Shown here: piece by piece, positions 7,351-15,065 of the stretch | How the letters are laid out: the number at the start of each line of letters is the position of its first letter | Position numbering within the stretch: position 1 is the first letter of the stretch | NCBI GenBank assembly: GCA_028819955.1 | Contig: JAPPKP010000393.1 | Span: 1-30,405, forward strand | Direction of reading: 5' to 3' | Source of the DNA: Rhodospirillaceae bacterium | GTDB lineage: Bacteria > Pseudomonadota > Alphaproteobacteria > UBA828 | Length of the DNA: 30,405 nt | Notes under the pieces: generated by a model | The model's database searches: none | Told to the model about the DNA's origin: nothing | Seen by the model: the letters and a program-made list of their open reading frames with translations, nothing else | Position numbers and translations under genes: made by a program

Positions 7351-8640
7351 ATGCCTCGATACTTGAAGACCGGAATCAGCGATGCAGAAGCCGCGGAGGC
7401 GGACGAGAAGGTCCGCCGCGTGGTGGAAGATGCGTTGAACGACATCGCGAAGCGGGGCGATGCGGCCGTGCGCGAGATGTCGATCAAGTTCGACCACTGG
7501 GAGCGCGATGACTTTCGGCTGAGCGAGGCGGAGATCGAAGCCTGCCTGGATCGGCTGCCAGGCCAGGACCGCAAGGACATTCTCTTTGCCCAGGAGCAAA
7601 TTCGCAATTTCGCACAGGCCCAGCGCGACGCGCTGCAGGATGTCGAGGTCGAGACCCTGCCGGGCGTGGTGCTCGGCCACAGGAATATCCCGGTCAACGC
7701 GGTTGGCTGCTACGTGCCCGGCGGCAAGTACCCGATGGTGGCGTCCGCGCACATGTCGGTGGTTACGGCCAAGGTGGCAGGCGTGGAGCGCATCGCAACC
7801 TGCGCGCCGCCCTTCGAGGGCAGGCCCGCACCGGCGATCGTCGCAGCCCAGCACCTCGCGGGCGCCGACGAAATTTACGTGCTGGGCGGCATCCAGGCGG
7901 TTGGCGCGATGGCGCTCGGCACCGGCAGCATCGAGCAGGTGGATATGCTGGTGGGTCCCGGTAACGCCTTCGTGGCCGAGGCCAAGCGCCAGCTCTTCGG
8001 CCGCGTGGGCATCGACCTGCTGGCGGGGCCCACCGAGACCCTGGTGATCGCCGACGAGACCGTGGACGGCGAGCTCTGCGCCGCCGACCTGCTCGGCCAG
8101 GCCGAGCACGGGCCGACCTCGCCAGCAACTCTGCTGACCATCTCCGAACGGCTCGCCCGCCAGACCATGGCCGAGGTCGAGCGCCAGCTCTCAATCCTGC
8201 CGACCGCGGAGATCGCGGGCCGGGCATGGCGCGACTATGGCCAGGTGATCGTCTGCGACACCTTCGACGAGATGGTGACCGTGGCGGACGAGATCGCCGC
8301 CGAGCACGTGCAGGTGATGACCGAGGATCCCGACTGGTTCTTGGACCGCATGACCAACTACGGTGCGCTCTTCCTGGGCCCGCGTACCAACGTCTCCTAC
8401 GGCGACAAGGTGATCGGCACGAACCACACTCTGCCCACGCGCAAGGCCGCGCGCTACACCGGCGGCCTCTGGGTGGGCAAGTTCCTCAAGACCTGCACCT
8501 ACCAGCGGGTACTGACCGACGAGGCCTCTACCGTGGTCGGTGAATACTGCTCACGCCTCTGCGCACTCGAGGGCTTCGCCGGGCACAAGGAACAGGCCGA
8601 CATTCGCGTGCGCCGCTACGGCGGGAAGAACCTTGCCTGA
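7351..8640 (+). CDS. HisD-superfamily dehydrogenase, probably sulfopropanediol 3-dehydrogenase (HpsN-like)
   Basis: 429 residues with the full histidinol dehydrogenase fold. The zinc ligands of HisD are conserved (Gln250, His253, Asp352, His412), as is the catalytic pair Glu318-His319 (AAEHV). The substrate region differs from true His[16 protein letters not shown] (358-372) followed by [14 protein letters not shown] associate this form with HpsN, which oxidises 2,3-dihydroxypropane-1-sulfonate (DHPS) to sulfolactate with NAD+. The gene is not near other his genes and is followed by an SDR dehydrogenase, a partner often found with DHPS genes. ATG 7351 follows an aaagcagga Shine-Dalgarno; an in-frame start at 7309 is possible but lacks homology to the family start. 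The HisD family is certain, the sulfonate role likely but unproven. Confidence 0.85.
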   Translation: MPRYLKTGISDAEAAEADEKVRRVVEDALNDIAKRGDAAVREMSIKFDHWERDDFRLSEAEIEACLDRLPGQDRKDILFAQEQIRNFAQAQRDALQDVEVETLPGVVLGHRNIPVNAVGCYVPGGKYPMVASAHMSVVTAKVAGVERIATCAPPFEGRPAPAIVAAQHLAGADEIYVLGGIQAVGAMALGTGSIEQVDMLVGPGNAFVAEAKRQLFGRVGIDLLAGPTETLVIADETVDGELCAADLLGQAEHGPTSPATLLTISERLARQTMAEVERQLSILPTAEIAGRAWRDYGQVIVCDTFDEMVTVADEIAAEHVQVMTEDPDWFLDRMTNYGALFLGPRTNVSYGDKVIGTNHTLPTRKAARYTGGLWVGKFLKTCTYQRVLTDEASTVVGEYCSRLCALEGFAGHKEQADIRVRRYGGKNLA

Positions 8641-9418
8641 TCCTGGGTCGGAAGACGCGCTGCCCAAGACGCCGTCGTTCCGGCTCGACGGCAAGCGGGC
8701 GCTCGTCACCGGGGCGAGCCGCGGCCTCGGCCGCGCCTGCGCTGCCGCGCTTGCCGAGGCCGGTGCCCACGTCGTGCTGGCTGCGCGGGGTCAGGACGCG
8801 CTGGAACGAGTTGCGGGCGAAATCGAGGCAGCAGGCGGCTCGGCGGAAACCCTCACGATCGACATCGCCGATGTCGAGCGGGCTGCGGAATCACTCGCGG
8901 CACTCGGACCGGTCGACATTCTCGTCAACAACGCCGGCGGCAACCGCCCGGCACCGCTGCTTGACGTCACCGTCGAGGACTTCGACGCGGTCATCGGCAT
9001 CAATGTGCGCGGGGCCTATTTCTGCGCTCAGGCGGTTGCGCGTGAGATGGTCGCGGCGAAGCGGGGCGGGGTCATCATCCACATGTCGTCCCAGATGGGG
9101 CATGTCGGCGGGCCGCGCCGCACGGTCTACTGTGCCAGCAAGCACGCCGTCGAGGGCATGACCAAGGCGATGGCAATGGATTTGGCCGCGCACAACATCC
9201 GGGTTAATGCCGTTGGCCCCACCTTTATTTCGACTCCTATGACCCGGCCTTTCCTCGAAGACCCCGCGTTCAAAGAGGACACGCTGAACCGAATCGCGCT
9301 CGGTCGCCTCGGCCAGCTTTCCGATGTAATGGGGGCAATTGTTTTTCTGGCGAGCGATGCTGCAAGCCTGATAACGGGCGCGAGCCTGCTGATTGATGGC
9401 GGGTGGACCGCACAATAG
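8633..9418 (+). CDS. Short-chain dehydrogenase/reductase (SDR)
   Basis: About 261 residues of a classical SDR. Cofactor motif TGASRGLG (26-33), NNAG (99-102), catalytic Ser152/Ser153 and the YCASK motif with Tyr166 and Lys170 are all present. The C-terminal end [11 protein letters not shown] is typical. No ATG is available at the domain start; I choose TTG 8633, which overlaps the end of the upstream gene by 8 bases and follows gggaagaa. A far upstream ATG at 8540 would add 31 residues of out-of-frame HisD sequence and is less likely. It may act with the HpsN-like enzyme, as HpsO-type dehydrogenases interconvert DHPS isomers; this is inference from position. Confidence 0.88.
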   Translation: MPDPGSEDALPKTPSFRLDGKRALVTGASRGLGRACAAALAEAGAHVVLAARGQDALERVAGEIEAAGGSAETLTIDIADVERAAESLAALGPVDILVNNAGGNRPAPLLDVTVEDFDAVIGINVRGAYFCAQAVAREMVAAKRGGVIIHMSSQMGHVGGPRRTVYCASKHAVEGMTKAMAMDLAAHNIRVNAVGPTFISTPMTRPFLEDPAFKEDTLNRIALGRLGQLSDVMGAIVFLASDAASLITGASLLIDGGWTAQ

Positions 9419-9649
9419 AGTTATATTTATCAGTATAAGTTATATCTTTTTCAGCAATTACCACCTTAGAGAAGCCCGAAATTTTCCGCAGAATCGGCGA
9501 GTTACTAGGTTAGGTCGTCACGCCATATACCCCCAAAACCTGCTGGTATGCTAATTTGTAATGTCAGAGAGATGAATTGTTTCAAATTTGGTTTTTTCTG
9601 ATATATAACGACGAACCTTCAGCCCGCCGAGTTGCACGGAGGCAGATTT
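9419..9649. other. AT-rich gap at the host/phage-cluster border
   Basis: 231 bases with no gene, strikingly AT-rich compared with the GC-rich flanks. It contains the direct repeat AGTTATAT (9419-9426 and 9438-9445), many TATA stretches, and a promoter-like TTGTTT (9577-9582) with GATATA 17 bases on (9600-9605) reading toward the small gene at 9650. It marks where the metabolic genes end and the virion gene region begins, and could be a junction left by insertion. No tRNA and no obvious attachment-site repeat was seen. Confidence 0.5.
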
Positions 9650-9940
9650 ATGGCGAGACGTTCTCTCCCCAAAATTGATGAGAATTCGTTAACAAAAGGG
9701 CAGCTCCGCAAGCTCGAAACGCTGCGCAGATCTGTGGGTGACGAGATCGGAGCGCGCGCGTTCGCCGCATGGTTCGCCGCACAACCGAAACCGGTGGTGG
9801 TCGAGAAGGATCACGATGCCGAATTGATTGTCGATACGCTCTGGCCGCTTGTACGGGACGGCACCCTGGCAATTCCGCGAGGCGGCTACTTGGTTCGACG
9901 CGGGCGTCGTCGCGTTATCGTTGAGCCCGTGAGTCCGTAG
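9650..9940 (+). CDS. Small protein of unknown function (96 aa)
   Basis: A 96-residue, basic, soluble protein beginning MARRSLPKIDENSLTKGQLR. A helical N-terminal half (TKGQLRKLETLRRS, then IGARAFAAWFA) is followed by a short beta-like C-terminal end, YLVRRGRRRVIVEPV. ATG 9650 has a strong Shine-Dalgarno (cggagg) and sits after an AT-rich promoter-like gap. I recognise no domain. It may belong to the phage region or be an orphan host gene; its basic nature would suit a nucleic-acid-binding role, but that is a guess. Confidence 0.6.
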   Translation: MARRSLPKIDENSLTKGQLRKLETLRRSVGDEIGARAFAAWFAAQPKPVVVEKDHDAELIVDTLWPLVRDGTLAIPRGGYLVRRGRRRVIVEPVSP

Positions 9941-10293
9941 CAGGGGCAGGCGCCGCCCCGTTATCTGGGTGGCTGTTGGCCCCAAGAACGGGGCGAGAAG
10001 ACGCGTCTCAATCTTGGCCTGCGCTCCGTCTCAAGGCCGGGATGCCTTCAACTCATAAGGATCGATGGCGCCGCCATCAGTGGCTCCGAGACGCGCCAAT
10101 GTACTGCGCGCGTCTAACGCTGACGCGTAGTCCAGGGGCGACGTAACAAGCATTTAACACCCCGGACCATGGTGCGGTGCACAGGGCGTGCGGCGTGGGG
10201 CAATGTCCGCGTCATGAACGCTCTGAACGCTACCTCACCCACCATCCACGCCACACCAGACGCGCCTCGTGGATTCGACGCGCGGAGCGCAAG
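9941..10293. other. 353-bp gap before the protease gene
   Basis: No gene could be supported here. It holds the stem-loop at 9955-9994, a perfect palindrome AGACGCGTCT (9999-10008) and a tight hairpin GATGGC-GCC-GCCATC (10064-10078). A 42-codon open frame (10169-10297) ends on the ATGA of the protease start but resembles nothing. This is where head-morphogenesis, portal and terminase genes would be expected in a normal phage; none of them is recognisable here. Confidence 0.45.
9955..9994 (+). terminator. Stem-loop after the 96-aa gene, possible terminator
   Basis: GCCCCGTT (9955-9962) pairs perfectly with AACGGGGC (9987-9994) across a 24-base loop, starting 15 bases after the stop. A smaller GGGGC/GCCCC pairing overlaps its left side. 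There is no T-run, so factor-independent termination is uncertain. Confidence 0.3.
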
Positions 10294-11430
10294 ATGAGCG
10301 CGCTCGACGGCTGGATTGACGTCTGCCGCGCCGGCACCTGGCGCGACATGGGCGGGAAAGACGTGTGCCTCGACGAGGATCGGCTTGACCGCATCGTCGC
10401 CGCGCACGCCGCCGCCGATCCGGCGCCCGTCGTCGTCGGCCACCCGAAAGCGGACGCGCCGGCCTACGCCTGGATTGCCGGGCTACGCCGTTCCGGCGAC
10501 CGGCTGCAAGCCAAGCTCCGCGACATTTCCGCGCCCTTCCGCCAGGCGGTCGAGGCCGGTCTCTACGCCGGCCGCTCGATTGCGCTCCAAGGAGACACGC
10601 TGCGCCATCTCGGCTTCCTCGGCGGCCGCGCCCCAGCGGTACCGGGGCTCGCGCCCACGTGCTTTGCATCCGCGCCGGAGACGGTAATCGCCTTCGCCGA
10701 TAGCGCTGTTGAGACCCCACAGGAGTCATCCGGAGCACAGCCCGACTCTCTCCGCGCCCTGGGGCCGAGAGGGGACGAAGACGGCAGCAGCCTCGTCCCC
10801 CTCCGTGTCCCCCAGGGCCGGGGAGAGGCCGAAGAGGAGGGCAAGGATCCCCCCAGCACCGCGCCCGCCGGCGAAGACCGAGACAGCGGACGGGCAGCAT
10901 TCGCCGAAAGAGAAACAGCGCTGGCGGAGCGGGAGGCGATCCTGCTCGCCCGTGAGGCGGCGGCGGCGGCCGACGACAGGCGGCGAGCTGCCGAGGCGGC
11001 CATCGCTCCCCACGTCGAGGCAGGTCGCGTCCTGCCCGCGGAGCGGGCGGCGCTTGCTGCGTTGCTTGCTGCGCTCGGCGGCGGCCAGGGCAGCGACGAC
11101 GAAGGCGCTGCCTCGGAGCACGCCACCATCGCGTTTGCTTCGGCCTCGGGCGGGGAGGAGCGGATGCCGCCCGCCGCCATTCTGGAACGGTTCATCGAGG
11201 GCCTGCCCCGGCGCGTGGATTATCGGACGCTCGCGGGCGGCCCGGTGCCGGGCGCGTCGGCGTTCACGGGCACTCACGAAGATGCGGGCGAGGACAGCGA
11301 GCGAATTGCTGCCGAGGCCCGTGCGCTGATGACGGCGGAAGCGGAGAGGGGCGTGTCCCTTACTCCCGCCGAGGCCGTCGACCGGGCGCGCGCCAAGCGC
11401 GGGCTCGGCACCGAAGGAGGAACGCAATGA
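10294..11430 (+). CDS. Phage prohead protease/scaffold protein (Mu gpI-like)
   Basis: 378 residues. The N-terminal 125 residues resemble Mu-type prohead proteases: DGWIDVCRAGTWRDM, VVVGHPKADAPAYAWIAGL (47-63, with His50), the AGRSIAL segment with Ser95 and LRHLGFLGG with His105. The His and Ser are candidate catalytic residues. The second half (about 200-340) is Ala/Glu/Arg-rich and helical, as in fused internal scaffolds. Between them (about 140-200) is a Pro/Ser/Glu-rich stretch that contains an inserted hairpin element. ATG 10294 is chosen at the domain start; the frame is open to a GTG at 10177. The stop overlaps the next gene (ATGA). The product would process the capsid during assembly. 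Confidence 0.75.
   Translation: MSALDGWIDVCRAGTWRDMGGKDVCLDEDRLDRIVAAHAAADPAPVVVGHPKADAPAYAWIAGLRRSGDRLQAKLRDISAPFRQAVEAGLYAGRSIALQGDTLRHLGFLGGRAPAVPGLAPTCFASAPETVIAFADSAVETPQESSGAQPDSLRALGPRGDEDGSSLVPLRVPQGRGEAEEEGKDPPSTAPAGEDRDSGRAAFAERETALAEREAILLAREAAAAADDRRRAAEAAIAPHVEAGRVLPAERAALAALLAALGGGQGSDDEGAASEHATIAFASASGGEERMPPAAILERFIEGLPRRVDYRTLAGGPVPGASAFTGTHEDAGEDSERIAAEARALMTAEAERGVSLTPAEAVDRARAKRGLGTEGGTQ
10756..10819 (+). repeat. Imperfect hairpin element inserted in the protease gene
   Basis: The arms at about 10756-10778 (beginning gccctgggg) and 10793-10819 (ending cccccagggcc) are near reverse complements with small internal mismatches, around a ~14-base loop. The element lies in the low-complexity linker, in frame, encoding roughly residues 155-176. 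It resembles the palindromic elements known to insert into bacterial genes, such as Rickettsia RPE; the similarity is one of behaviour, not of sequence. Confidence 0.5.
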
Positions 11431-11783
11431 GTCATGTGTTGATGTGGCGGGCGGCAGACGCCGGCGGCGCCGTCGCCCCCCACCGAATCGTCAAGTACGG
11501 CGACGCCGACGGCAAGGTGGAGCAGTCCGCCGCAGCCGGGGACGCCCATATCGGGGTCTCCGGCCGCGCATCGGCGGTCTCGGGCGGGCGTGTCGAGATC
11601 GCCCGCGCCGGCATCGCCGACATTGAGTACGGCGGCAACATCGCGCGCGGCGCGCTGCTAACGGCGGACGGCGACGGCAAGGCGGTGACCGCCGCCAACG
11701 GCAACCGCGTCATCGGCGTGGCCGAGGTCTCCGGCGTCGCCGGCGACATCGGCCAGGTGCTGCTCGCGCCCGGCCTCCACTAA
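11427..11783 (+). CDS. DUF2190 capsid cement/decoration protein
   Basis: 118 residues, Gly/Ala-rich and beta-structured, with AAGDAHIGVSGRASAVSGGRVEIARAG (cement-protein style) and the ending VIGVAEVSGVAGDIGQVLLAPG. The family stabilises phage capsids as a surface trimer and normally sits between the protease and the major capsid gene, exactly as here. The start ATG has a strong ggagga upstream and overlaps the protease stop by ATGA. Confidence rests on both sequence style and position. Confidence 0.78.
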   Translation: MSHVLMWRAADAGGAVAPHRIVKYGDADGKVEQSAAAGDAHIGVSGRASAVSGGRVEIARAGIADIEYGGNIARGALLTADGDGKAVTAANGNRVIGVAEVSGVAGDIGQVLLAPGLH

Positions 11784-11793
11784 GGAAAAGATC

Positions 11794-12768
11794 ATGGATC
11801 CGCTCAACACCCAGTTCGCTTCGGGCCCGTTCGAGGTCCAGACCCGGCTCACGCAGATCGCGCAGGCGGCGATGCCGTCCGGCCTGATCGCCGACGACGT
11901 CTGCCCGCGTGTCCGCACCGGCTACAAGTTCACCTACACGACGCTCAGCGAAGAGGACCTGCTCACCATTCCGGACGTGCGGGCCTCCCGCGCTGGGCGC
12001 CTCAATCAGGTCGAGTTTGGTGCCATGGACACCACCGCAAGCGTAGTCGACTTCGGCCTCGAGGATCCGGTTCCATCCCGTGATATCGAAGAGGCGCAGG
12101 CGCAAGAAGTCGCCTACGACCCGCTGGAGCAGGCCGCGATCTCGACTGCCGAGCTGGTGAGGCTCGCGCGCGAGCGGCGCGTCGCCGATTTGGTGACCAC
12201 CGCTTCCAACTACGCCGCCGGCCACTCCGCGACGCTCAACGGCAACGCACAGTGGAGCCACGCCAACGCGAACCCGCGCAAGGTAATCCTGGAGGCGCTC
12301 GACGTGCCGCTGGTCCGCCCCAACGTGCTGGTGTTCGGACAGAAGGTGTGGACCGCGCTGCGCCAGCACCCGAAGATCGTCGAAGCGGTGGCCGCCACCG
12401 GCGCCGGCGACCAGGCCTCCGGCATCGTGGTGAAGGAGGCGGTGGCCGAGCTCTTCGAGGTCGACCGCGTGCTGGTCGGCATGGCCTGGTACCAGAGCGC
12501 CAAGAGGGGCCAGGAGGACAGCTTCGCCCGCCTCTGGGGCAAGCACGCGTGCGCCATCCACGTGCGCCGCGACATGGCCTCGGCCCGCGACCGCATGCCG
12601 AAATTCTGCTGGACCGCCGATGCCCTCGGCGGGCTGCAGGTCGGCACCTACGAGGAGCCGGCGCGGGGGGTCAATCGCGGCTCGACGGTCGTCAAGGTCA
12701 GCGAATGCGTCAAGGAGCTCGTGGCCTACGGCCGCGCCGGCTACCTCTGGCGCAACGCGGTGGCGTAG
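11794..12768 (+). CDS. Phage major capsid protein (Mu-like/B3-like, HK97 fold)
   Basis: 324 residues. The pattern MPSGLIADDVCPRV, then FTYTTLSEEDLLTIPDVRASRAG, and RLNQVEFGAMDTTASVVDFGLEDPVPSRDIEEA is typical of major capsid proteins of Mu-like and B3-like siphophages. So are the central NAQWSHANANPRKVILEALD and VRPNVLVFGQKVWTALRQHPK. Length and position (after protease and cement genes) agree. ATG 11794 follows an aaggaaaag Shine-Dalgarno. The frame is intact, with no stop or shift, so the shell protein could still be made. Confidence 0.85.
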   Translation: MDPLNTQFASGPFEVQTRLTQIAQAAMPSGLIADDVCPRVRTGYKFTYTTLSEEDLLTIPDVRASRAGRLNQVEFGAMDTTASVVDFGLEDPVPSRDIEEAQAQEVAYDPLEQAAISTAELVRLARERRVADLVTTASNYAAGHSATLNGNAQWSHANANPRKVILEALDVPLVRPNVLVFGQKVWTALRQHPKIVEAVAATGAGDQASGIVVKEAVAELFEVDRVLVGMAWYQSAKRGQEDSFARLWGKHACAIHVRRDMASARDRMPKFCWTADALGGLQVGTYEEPARGVNRGSTVVKVSECVKELVAYGRAGYLWRNAVA

Positions 12769-12771
12769 ACC

Positions 12772-13668
12772 ATGGGGTGGCTCTCTTCCTCGCGCCATCG
12801 GGCGCGCCCGCCGGACCACCTGTGCGGCCTCGGCTATTCACCGGCCGACGCGCGCCAGAGCGCGACCGAGAACGAGGTCTGCCGGCACGCCGAGCGCCTG
12901 CTGAACATGGTCCACGCCTACTGCGAGATCAGGGATTCATGGATCGGATGGCTGCGCGGCGACGCCATGAATCGCACCCTCTACGAGCGGATCGTGCCCG
13001 AGATGCGTGCCCTCCAGGGTGCCGAGCGGCGCGTCATCGACACGCCGTCCGTGACCCTGCTGGCGGTGCTCGACTATGCCGCCCGCGCGCGCAAGGCGGT
13101 GCCGGCGTACACGCCCCGCGAGACGGTCGACTATCCGCAGCCGCCGCTCGCCGATGACGTGCGCGAGGCGTGCGGTCGCATGGCGGCCCAGGCCGAGGTG
13201 GCAGAGCGCGCCGCCCGCCGCGCGTCGGCGCGCGCGTATGCCGCGCGCATGGCCGACGCGATCGAGCGTGAACGCGCCGAGGAGCAGCGCCGCCAACGTG
13301 CCATGAAAGAGCACGGCGTTACTGAAACGCCCGAGGACGCCGCTCGCGCGAAGGCTCAGCTCGAGGCGCGCATCGCGGTCTATCAGCGCGAGCTCGACCG
13401 CGTATCGGCACAAGAGGCGCGGAGGGCCGAAGGCCCGACAGGGACACAACAACCCGCGCCGCCACCGGACGCGCCCGCGCCTGAGACCGCCCGCATGCGG
13501 GCCATCCTCGCCGCGATGCGCGCCTGGGCCGGCCCGCGCCTCAAGTGGGGGCGGAACCGGCGCGCCCCTTACCTGCGCGCACTGCGCCGGGCGACTGGCC
13601 TGGCTGACATCACGCGGGCCGAACGCAACCGGCTTTGGCGCACGATCGAGGCGGAGCCGGCATCATGA
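12772..13668 (+). CDS. Unknown protein between capsid and connector genes
   Basis: 298 residues, not recognised. The N-terminal half has Cys (CGLGYSPADARQSATENEVCRHA), an aromatic stretch around DSWIGWLRGDAMNRTLYERIVPEM, then an Ala/Arg/Glu-rich helical region (about 130-210) likely to form a coiled coil. A Pro/Ala linker (about 220-240) and a very basic end follow. ATG 12772 lies 3 bases after the capsid stop with no clear Shine-Dalgarno, so expression may depend on translational coupling. The stop overlaps the next start by ATGA. Position suggests a head-completion or scaffold-like role, unproven. Confidence 0.7.
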   Translation: MGWLSSSRHRARPPDHLCGLGYSPADARQSATENEVCRHAERLLNMVHAYCEIRDSWIGWLRGDAMNRTLYERIVPEMRALQGAERRVIDTPSVTLLAVLDYAARARKAVPAYTPRETVDYPQPPLADDVREACGRMAAQAEVAERAARRASARAYAARMADAIERERAEEQRRQRAMKEHGVTETPEDAARAKAQLEARIAVYQRELDRVSAQEARRAEGPTGTQQPAPPPDAPAPETARMRAILAAMRAWAGPRLKWGRNRRAPYLRALRRATGLADITRAERNRLWRTIEAEPAS

Positions 13669-14066
13669 GCTACGCCACGCGCGCGGACATGGAGGCGCGC
13701 TTCGGCGCGGAGGAGGCACTGGACCTCGCCGGGATGCAGGCCGGCCGGATCGAGTCCGCGCTCGCGGACGCGGCGGCCGAGATCGACGGCGCACTCGCCG
13801 CCGCTTATCGACTGCCGTTGAGCGGTGCCTCCTGGCCGCGGCTCGTGGGGATCGCCTGCGATCTCGCACGGCGCGCGCTCTACGACGACGTCTCGCCGGA
13901 GGAAGTGACCGCGCGGGCCGAGCGGGCACAGGCGGCACTTGGCCGCCTCGTGTCCGGTGAGGAGGCGCTCCTCGATGGCGCCGGCCATCCGGTGCCCCGC
14001 CGCGACAAGGCGGCGCGCAGCGGCCCCGCACCTTCCATCACTCCCGACACCCTGTCGGGGCTCTGA
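13665..14066 (+). CDS. DUF1320 (Mu gp36-like) head-tail connector protein
   Basis: 133 residues. The start SYATRADMEARFGAEEALDLAG and the helical ALADAAAEIDGALAAAYRLPL followed by PRLVGIACDLARRALYDD match the DUF1320 family, also called gp36-like, which acts as a head-tail adaptor in Mu-like and related phages. Start ATG 13665 overlaps the previous stop (ATGA). The end is Arg/Pro-rich. It is one of the connector genes that would normally dock onto a portal, although no portal gene is visible nearby. Confidence 0.82.
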   Translation: MSYATRADMEARFGAEEALDLAGMQAGRIESALADAAAEIDGALAAAYRLPLSGASWPRLVGIACDLARRALYDDVSPEEVTARAERAQAALGRLVSGEEALLDGAGHPVPRRDKAARSGPAPSITPDTLSGL

Positions 14067-14130
14067 TGCCCGCCCTCATGCGGCGAAGCGGTGTCGCGCC
14101 GAAAGGCGCACGGAAGCAAAGGGCGCAATA

Positions 14131-14580
14131 ATGGTCTCGCAACCGATCAGCGTCGAGATCGAGGACGCTGCACTCCGCGCCGCGCTCATGCGTATCGCGG
14201 CGGTGCTGGCCAGCCCCTCCGCCGTCATGGACCAGATCGGGCGCTACCTCGTCGCCTCCACGTTGCGGCGCTTCGAGCGCGAACGGGCGCCGGATGGCTC
14301 GCCCTGGCTGAAGAGCGCCCGTGCACTCGCCGAAGGAGGGCGAACGCTCACCGATACCGGCCGGTTGCGCGGCTCGATCGCGCACACGGTCACCGAGGGG
14401 GGCCGTGCGGTCGAGGTCGGGTCGGACGTTCTCTACGCCGCCATTCACCAGCTCGGCGGGCGCGCCGGCAGAGGTCGGAGGGTGACTCTTCCCGCCCGAC
14501 CCTACCTCGGCATCGACGAGGACGACCGGGCCAACATCCTCCGCATCGTCGCGCGGGCACTCGAAAGGACGGGGACATGA
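14131..14580 (+). CDS. Phage virion morphogenesis protein (Mu gpG-like)
   Basis: 149 residues of the phage virion morphogenesis family. DQIGRYLVASTLRRFERERAPDGSPW (about 32-57), the LTDTGRLRGSIAHTV segment and LPARPYLGIDEDDRANI at the end are characteristic. Mu gpG-type proteins act in head-tail joining. ATG 14131 is preceded by a weak purine stretch (aaagggcg) and the frame runs open further upstream, but without family similarity. The stop overlaps the next gene by ATGA. Confidence 0.85.
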   Translation: MVSQPISVEIEDAALRAALMRIAAVLASPSAVMDQIGRYLVASTLRRFERERAPDGSPWLKSARALAEGGRTLTDTGRLRGSIAHTVTEGGRAVEVGSDVLYAAIHQLGGRAGRGRRVTLPARPYLGIDEDDRANILRIVARALERTGT

Positions 14581-15053
14581 CTCTCGCCGCGCTGGAAATG
14601 CACCTCGCCGATGCCATGGCCGAGCGCCTCGCCGCGCTCAAGGCCGAAGACGGTGCCGCCGTCTTCGCCGCCGTATTGAGCGCGCTCGATACGGCGGCGC
14701 TCACGGCCTGGCCCAAGACTCCGGCGGCGCTGGTGCTGCCGGTCTCCGACGAAGCGGAGGAGAGCACGACGCGCCGGGTCGAGAACCCGCCGGTGCAGCA
14801 CGTGGTCCGTGTCGGAGTCTCCGTGATGGTTGCGGCGCCCAATGACCGCACGGGCGCGCGCGGGCGCGGGCGCCTCTCCACCCTTCTTGCACAGGCCAGA
14901 CAGGCGCTCGCCGGCTGGGTGCCGCCCGGCCAGCGGGAGGTGCTGTCCTTCCGTCGCGGGCGGCTGGTCTCGCTGGAGGACGGGCGTCTGCAATGGCTCG
15001 ACGAGTACGAAATCCGCCGCATCGCCCGCGCGGGCGTGGTGGAGACCGAATAG
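14577..15053 (+). CDS. Phage gp37-like tail terminator
   Basis: 158 residues. The helical start LAALEMHLADAMAERLAALK, the central VQHVVRVGVSVMVAAPNDRTG and the C-terminal ALAGWVPPGQREVLSFRRGRL/LQWLDEYEIRR match the Mu gp37-like (DUF1834-type) family, which is thought to cap the tail tube at the head side. Start ATG 14577 overlaps the preceding stop (ATGA). Order here (connector, gpG, terminator, tube) is the usual one. Confidence 0.75.
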   Translation: MTLAALEMHLADAMAERLAALKAEDGAAVFAAVLSALDTAALTAWPKTPAALVLPVSDEAEESTTRRVENPPVQHVVRVGVSVMVAAPNDRTGARGRGRLSTLLAQARQALAGWVPPGQREVLSFRRGRLVSLEDGRLQWLDEYEIRRIARAGVVETE

Positions 15054-15065
15054 GGAGACACGCGA

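Noticed and set aside
7351..8640. Annotation as histidinol dehydrogenase hisD of histidine synthesis
   Set aside because: The fold matches, but the substrate segment differs, no his genes are nearby and an SDR overlaps it; an HpsN-like enzyme fits better.
9419..10293. tRNA gene or attachment-site duplication at the left border of the phage cluster
   Set aside because: No cloverleaf-like sequence was seen, and no stretch from this region was recognised again near 26143-26397. A computed comparison of both borders would be decisive.
10169..10297. A 42-codon open frame ending on the ATGA of the protease start
   Set aside because: The overlap with the protease start looks like coupling, but the peptide has no recognisable content, no good Shine-Dalgarno, and such a length is expected by chance.
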